Assembly (NCBI RefSeq): GCF_000300535.1
Contig: NZ_AMSH01000006.1
Coordinates: forward strand, 41,464-105,463
Reading direction: 5' to 3'
Source of the DNA: Bacillus xiamenensis
GTDB lineage: Bacteria > Bacillota > Bacilli > Bacillales > Bacillaceae
DNA length: 64,000 bases
In this document: piece after piece, positions 60,187-64,000 of the stretch
Position numbering within the stretch: position 1 is the first letter of the stretch
Layout: each line of letters opens with the position of its first letter
Translations under genes and position numbers: made by a program
The notes under the pieces: model-generated
What the model saw: the letters and a program-made list of their open reading frames with translations, nothing else
What the model was told of the DNA's origin: nothing
The model's database searches: none

Positions 60187-60876
60187 TTAAACAGATGATT
60201 CATTCTTCGTTGCTTGAAGAGAGGCATTTTTCCTCGCCTTTCTCCCTTTTAACCAATGGACAAGTAATCGAATGGCTGCAAGCATAGCATGTCCAATACG
60301 AAAATAAGCTATACATGTAAAGTGTGTCTGTGACACATTGTGCTGAAAAGCGGGAATCACTTCATAGACAGGTTTACGCTTAAAGGTGAGATGCTCCTGC
60401 ATAAAGGCAAGGAGCGCTCCTTTGACTGACCAAACGCCGCCGGCTGCCACACCTGTTAAAGCTGCGTCATGAAAACCAATCCATGTTGACCAGTGAAACG
60501 AGACAATTTTTATATGAATGAAGAACTTACGCATGATCCTGTTTAGATCGACAATCTCTTTTGTGATGCGCTCCATTTGCTGAAGGATTTCCTTCACATC
60601 ACGCTTGCCGACTTTTTTATGGATGGTTTCTTTTTCGTGATTAGGCGTTTTGGAGCTGGCCATTTTCTTTTCACGAATATCAATGGTTTGATCTTCCGTG
60701 TTCAATTTCACCATCGGAATGTCTTTCTTCAGTCTAACGATTCCGTATAAGGTGATGACCTTCACCGCAATGTGGTCATTGTCATTTGCATGTGAATAGT
60801 CCAGTGAAAGGGTCACTTTCATGAAGATCAATAAGATCACCAGAAACAAAAAAGCTGCGATCCAAACGTACAGCAC
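60187..60876 (-). CDS. ytfI: DUF2953 membrane protein YtfI
   Basis: About 229 residues: one N-terminal membrane segment, then a soluble domain with a Lys-rich stretch (about 80-110) and hydrophobic patches near 140-165. The start is uncertain; GTG at 60876 is 11 bases from GGAGG, while ATG at 60894 and GTG at 60885 are alternatives. Paired with the spore gene ytfJ. No function is established for DUF2953. Confidence 0.82.
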   Translation of the reverse strand: MLYVWIAAFLFLVILLIFMKVTLSLDYSHANDNDHIAVKVITLYGIVRLKKDIPMVKLNTEDQTIDIREKKMASSKTPNHEKETIHKKVGKRDVKEILQQMERITKEIVDLNRIMRKFFIHIKIVSFHWSTWIGFHDAALTGVAAGGVWSVKGALLAFMQEHLTFKRKPVYEVIPAFQHNVSQTHFTCIAYFRIGHAMLAAIRLLVHWLKGRKARKNASLQATKNESSV

Positions 60877-60956
60877 TGCGCTCACTTCCTCCATAACAAA
60901 TCTTGCTTCCTCTACGATTATGGCTTTGATTCCAGATTTTATACCCAATCATCAAA

Positions 60957-60985
60957 AAAGAGTTTGACCGGCACCGGTCAAACTC
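60957..60985 (-). terminator. sppA-yteJ terminator
   Basis: GAGTTTGACCGG and CCGGTCAAACTC (12 bp perfect, tiny loop) with T-run on the minus strand. Confidence 0.9.
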
Positions 60986-60993
60986 CCTGTAGG

Positions 60994-61518
60994 TTACACG
61001 TTTGATTCTGTTTTTTCATATAAATGCTCATGGACGACCACTGTATCCGCAAAGTAGTCATGAACCCCTTGCTTTTTCGGTGAGAACCCAACAACAGCAT
61101 AGAGAACAAAAAGCGTGTTAATATATCGGCCAACAATTTCTCTAAAGACAATGACATCCCATGACAGCTGCTTCTCAGGCTGAAGTGAGACAACTTTGAT
61201 TCCAAATACCATCTTCCCAAGGGTTTGTTGAAACATTTTCGTCATGATCGCAAAATAAAGCAGAAAGACAATCGTCGTCGTGACGGAAAATGGCGAAAAC
61301 CAGCCGCCGCCTTTTGACCAGCCAAACAGACTAAAGATTGGAGAAACCGTCAAATGGTTAACACCCCAGACGACGAGCCAATCAAGGATAAATGCCCAAA
61401 ATCTAATCCAAAAACCGGCAAAGGCCTGTGTCTCAATTGAAGCGCGCTTCGCAAGGACCGGCTTCGAGTCTTCCTCTTGGCTGCGGCTTCCCTTTACTTC
61501 ATCGAATGTAGAATCCAT
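60994..61518 (-). CDS. yteJ: RDD-domain membrane protein YteJ
   Basis: 174 residues: a charged N-terminus (1-30), then the RDD domain with 'AGFWIRFWAFILDWLVVWGVNH' (about 34-55), two further membrane segments and 'TLGKMVFGIKVVSLQ' (about 115-130). In B. subtilis yteJ forms a sigma-W operon with sppA and limits or modulates SppA. AAAGGAGG lies before the ATG. Fourteen bases after sppA. Confidence 0.92.
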   Translation of the reverse strand: MDSTFDEVKGSRSQEEDSKPVLAKRASIETQAFAGFWIRFWAFILDWLVVWGVNHLTVSPIFSLFGWSKGGGWFSPFSVTTTIVFLLYFAIMTKMFQQTLGKMVFGIKVVSLQPEKQLSWDVIVFREIVGRYINTLFVLYAVVGFSPKKQGVHDYFADTVVVHEHLYEKTESNV

Positions 61519-61532
61519 CTATGATCCCTCCT

Positions 61533-62534
61533 TTATTTTGAATAGAGATACATCGGTTTAGACCCATTTGAGCCAGCCAGTGTTTCTTTTAAATTCAGAA
61601 AATCAATTTCACTTTTAAAGAGCTTGGTTGCACTCATATTAAGGAGAGAGTTCCAGCCAAAGCTTTGAGAATAGCTGATAACCTTTGCTCCTTTTAAGCC
61701 TTTTTCATTTTTCTTCATCGCTTTTAGCGCATCTTCATAGTATCCAAGCTCATCCACTAACCCGTTGGCCTTCGCCTGTGTTCCGTCATATACTCGGCCA
61801 TCGGCAATTTTCTTCACGTCTTTTTTAGACATGCCGCGTCCTTCCGAGATGACTTTGACAAACCCTTCATAAGAGTTGTCGACCATGCTTTGCATGATGC
61901 TGCGTTCATCCTTTGTCATATCACGATTTGGAGACATGATGTCTTTATATTTTCCACTCTTAATGGTTTCATATTTAATGCCTAAATTATCCGCAAGCTT
62001 TGAATAATTCAAGCTTTGCATGATGACACCTAGAGAACCGGTTAATGTTTCAGGTGAAGCAAAGATTTTGTTCGCTGGTGTCGACACGTAATAGCCGCCA
62101 GAAGCCGCCATTGATCCCATAGATACGTAAATTGGCTTGTTCGCTTTTTTCACTTCTTCTAATTTTTTATGTATTTCAGCACTTTCATAGACACCGCCGC
62201 CAGGAGAGTTAACGCGAAGCAGTATACCTTTTACAGAAATATCATCTTTTGCTTTATCTATTTCTTTTAAGAACGCACGATGGTCATACGCTTCTCCGCC
62301 TAAAAGGCTTGATGCACCGCCGTTATCTTGAATCGTTCCATTAATCTCAAGAACGGCAATTTTATTCGCTCCGCTCCCTTCCTCTAGTACCTTTTCTTCG
62401 ATTTCATCCCCAAATTGATAGCTCATTTTATTGTCATTGAAGTTTTCGAACACGGCCATCGTGATACTAATCAGAATCGAAAATCCGAAAACACCAAGTG
62501 CAATGATTAACGCTACCCATCTTTTCGCATTCAT
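61533..62534 (-). CDS. sppA: Signal peptide peptidase SppA
   Basis: 333 residues: N-terminal membrane anchor (about 7-28), then the ClpP-like serine protease domain facing outside. Catalytic Ser in '[18 protein letters not shown]' (about 147) and Lys in '[17 protein letters not shown]' (about 199) form the Ser-Lys dyad. It digests leftover signal peptides and, in B. subtilis, protects against lantibiotics. Driven by a clear sigma-W promoter; yteJ follows. Confidence 0.96.
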   Translation of the reverse strand: MNAKRWVALIIALGVFGFSILISITMAVFENFNDNKMSYQFGDEIEEKVLEEGSGANKIAVLEINGTIQDNGGASSLLGGEAYDHRAFLKEIDKAKDDISVKGILLRVNSPGGGVYESAEIHKKLEEVKKANKPIYVSMGSMAASGGYYVSTPANKIFASPETLTGSLGVIMQSLNYSKLADNLGIKYETIKSGKYKDIMSPNRDMTKDERSIMQSMVDNSYEGFVKVISEGRGMSKKDVKKIADGRVYDGTQAKANGLVDELGYYEDALKAMKKNEKGLKGAKVISYSQSFGWNSLLNMSATKLFKSEIDFLNLKETLAGSNGSKPMYLYSK

Positions 62535-62568
62535 CTCTTTCTCCTCCTTTTTTGTCTCACTTCATTCA

Positions 62569-62594
62569 TACGAATACACACATGAAATGTTTCA
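62569..62594 (-). promoter_or_regulatory. Sigma-W promoter of sppA-yteJ
   Basis: Minus strand TGAAAC, 16 bases, CGTA: an exact sigma-W consensus, 34 bases before the sppA ATG. Confidence 0.88.
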
Positions 62595-62879
62595 CAAGAA
62601 CTGTGGTTTTTTTACATTTCATTTCAACATATGATAGCACCGATCTTAAATGACGATCAACTTTACATCTTTTATCATGAGAATCTCACCACGAGAAATT
62701 GGCTATTTTATCCTCTCCCCACACCTAATAGCATAGATACTCACCACAACGAAACACCCAAACCTCTCCTGCATCAAAAAACAGCTATTAAATTATGCTC
62801 AAAGTCAGCGAGTTCGAATCACTTACATCGACTCATTTCTAAAAGAAGAACCTAGTATCATCTGCGTCTTTCTAATATT
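62595..62879. other. Intergenic region between sppA and nadK2
   Basis: About 285 AT-rich bases with no supported gene. A 74-codon plus-strand frame at 62631-62855 has no ribosome site and no known product. GTTCGAATC near 62812 resembles a tRNA T-loop but the flanking stem does not pair. Confidence 0.6.
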
Positions 62880-62908
62880 TTTACTTTCATATGAAAAAAG
62901 TGTAAAAT
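62880..62908 (+). promoter_or_regulatory. Possible sigma-A promoter of nadK2
   Basis: TTTACT, 17 bases, TAAAAT, about 70 bases before the nadK2 start. Confidence 0.5.
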
Positions 62909-62980
62909 GTGACCAAGGGTTTTATATGTAAGCCCTTTAATAATGGAAATCTATTTTTGACAACAAAGGGGAGAACGTCA

Positions 62981-63784
62981 ATGACAGACAATCGCCGCAA
63001 TGTATTTTTCTTTTACAAAAAAGATCATGAATTGGATGGACATATTTCTTCTCTGGAGAAGCTCGCTACCGATCAAGGCTTTCAAGTCGTCAAGCGTGCA
63101 GAAGATGCCCATATTATTGCTTCAATTGGCGGAGATGGTACATTTCTTCAAGCAGTTCGTAAAACGAAATTCCGTGATGACTGCTTGTATGTAGGGGTAT
63201 CAAAAACAGAGAATTCACATTTATACTGTGATTTTTCATTAGAGCATTTTGATAAAATGATTGATGCCATGAACACCGAAAAAATTGAAGTAAGAAAATA
63301 TCCAATCATTGATGTAAGCATCGACAGTACAAATCAATTCCATTGCTTAAACGAACTGTCGATCCGCTCTAGCATCATTAAAACATTTGTCATCGATGTG
63401 TATATAGATGATTTTCATTTTGAAACCTTTAGAGGTGACGGGATGATTATTTCCACTCCGACCGGCTCAACGGCATACAACAAATCCGTAAACGGCGCCG
63501 TGGTTGACCCGATGCTTCCTTGTATGCAAGTGACAGAGCTTGCATCTCTGAATAACAACTCGTACCGGACACTTGGCGCCCCATTTATTTTAAGCAGTGA
63601 CCGCAAGCTGACGCTGAAGGTGGTCCAAGATGGAAACGACCATCCGATTATCGGACTTGATAACGAAGCGCTCGGTACAAAACACGTCAAACAAATTGAC
63701 ATTGGACTTTCAGGCAAAGTAATTAAAACGGTCAAATTAAAAGACAACTCCTACTGGGAAAAAGTCAAACGCAGATTTCTTTAA
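62981..63784 (+). CDS. nadK2: NAD kinase 2
   Basis: Phosphorylates NAD to NADP. 267 residues from the ATG at 62981 with AAAGGGGAG upstream; 24 more in-frame codons upstream are ignored. The kinase motif 'IASIGGDGTFLQAVRK' (about 43-58) with GGDG and the second motif 'DGMIISTPTGSTAYNKS' (about 148-164) are intact. It is the second NAD kinase of Bacillus (formerly YtdI). Confidence 0.96.
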   Translation: MTDNRRNVFFFYKKDHELDGHISSLEKLATDQGFQVVKRAEDAHIIASIGGDGTFLQAVRKTKFRDDCLYVGVSKTENSHLYCDFSLEHFDKMIDAMNTEKIEVRKYPIIDVSIDSTNQFHCLNELSIRSSIIKTFVIDVYIDDFHFETFRGDGMIISTPTGSTAYNKSVNGAVVDPMLPCMQVTELASLNNNSYRTLGAPFILSSDRKLTLKVVQDGNDHPIIGLDNEALGTKHVKQIDIGLSGKVIKTVKLKDNSYWEKVKRRFL

Positions 63785-63787
63785 AGG

Positions 63788-63808
63788 AAAGCCCCTATAT
63801 GGGGCTTT
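63788..63808 (+). terminator. Short hairpin after nadK2
   Basis: AAAGCCCC and GGGGCTTT (8 bp) two bases past the stop; no strong T-run follows. Confidence 0.6.
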
Positions 63809-63817
63809 CAAATTGTT

Positions 63818-63866
63818 GACAAAGGGCTAAAATGTTGTTGATTTTAGCCCTTTGTCTTCTTTTCAG
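63818..63866 (+). terminator. Strong terminator after nadK2
   Basis: GACAAAGGGCTAAAAT and its exact complement (16 bp, 7-base loop) followed by a T-rich tract (TTCTTTTC). Confidence 0.88.
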
Positions 63867-63987
63867 CGTGACATGAAAACCTTTGCAGTCTAGGAAGGAC
63901 GAGTACTGGCGTGGAGCGAATTTGACATTCGTGAGTACCAGCACGCAGGACTGACACCGAATGCGAGGGTTTGTCTACACGCTGAAA
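63861..63987. repeat. Long multi-stem palindromic element at the window edge
   Basis: An outer stem TTTCAGCGTG (63861-63870) pairs perfectly with CACGCTGAAA (63978-63987). A second 11-bp stem pairs 63877-63887 with 63962-63972 (two wobbles). Inside, GCGTG (63909-63913) pairs with CACGC (63942-63946) and GCGAAT (63916-63921) with ATTCGT (63927-63932). No reading frame is supported. It could be a structured RNA or an interspersed repeat of the species group; identity not established. Confidence 0.65.
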
Positions 63988-64000
63988 GCTAATCTATGGG

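Noticed and set aside
62805..62830. tRNA T-arm-like GTTCGAATC
   Set aside because: The five bases on either side do not pair and no acceptor or anticodon arm is present.
62631..62855. 74-codon plus-strand frame between sppA and nadK2
   Set aside because: No ribosome site, unusual His/Pro/Asn-rich composition, and it starts within the sppA upstream region.

Overview
The window is a chromosomal core region of a low-GC, spore-forming Firmicute of the Bacillus subtilis/pumilus group. The evidence is gene content and order (rnhC-pheTS-rlmP-sspI ... dnaE-ytrHI ... sppA-nadK2), many spore genes (sspI, ytrH, ytrI, ytvI, ytaF, ytfJ, ytxC), T-box control of aminoacyl-tRNA synthetases, and regulatory sites of the CcpA, CcpN, sigma-W and PhoP type. 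Gene order compared with B. subtilis 168 is recalled, not searched. Two B. subtilis blocks are missing: the ara operon between cstA and ysdC, and the lytST-ysbAB locus between infC and ysaA. The second has left a recognisable lytS scar. These gaps and some extra genes fit the B. pumilus side of the group.

Layout: 1-5 kb holds the end of rnhC, pheST with its T-box, rlmP and sspI. 5-9.5 kb holds cstA, ysdC, sigma-W-controlled ysdB, and ysdA. 9.5-11.4 kb is the infC-rpmI-rplT translation operon with its L20 leader and an AUU-initiated infC, followed by the lytS remnant. 11.4-16 kb holds ysaA, a soluble PAS chemoreceptor-like gene and T-box-controlled thrS. 16-21 kb holds ytxC, ytxB and the replication/NrdR cluster (nrdR-dnaB-dnaI), then speD. 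21-27.5 kb holds gapB with CcpN sites and the polA-mutM-ytaF-coaE repair/CoA cluster. 27.5-34 kb is phoPR and the TCA operon citZ-icd-mdh. 34-43 kb holds ytwI, ytvI, fxsA, pfkA-pyk, accDA and the malic enzyme gene. 43-53 kb holds dnaE, sporulation genes ytrHI, nrnA, ytpI, ytoI, ytkL, ytkK and an APH-like kinase gene. 53-64 kb holds argGH, moaB, ackA, ytxK, tpx, ytfJ-ytfI, sppA-yteJ and nadK2.

Most genes lie on the minus strand. The region joins central carbon metabolism (pfkA, pyk, gapB, citZ, icd, mdh, malic enzyme, accDA, ackA) to replication and repair (polA, mutM, dnaB, dnaI, dnaE), translation (pheST, thrS, infC-rpmI-rplT) and stress or spore functions. Carbon-state regulators appear as DNA sites: cre boxes at citZ and ackA, and paired CcpN operators at gapB.

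No phage, insertion sequence, CRISPR array, tRNA or rRNA gene was seen. The least explained items are a roughly 127-nt multi-stem palindromic element after nadK2 at the right edge, an orphan plus-strand terminator upstream of cstA, a repeat-bearing long leader on speD, an inverted repeat framing the pfkA -10 box, and three proteins with altered key motifs (the SDR, the soluble chemoreceptor and the APH-like kinase).
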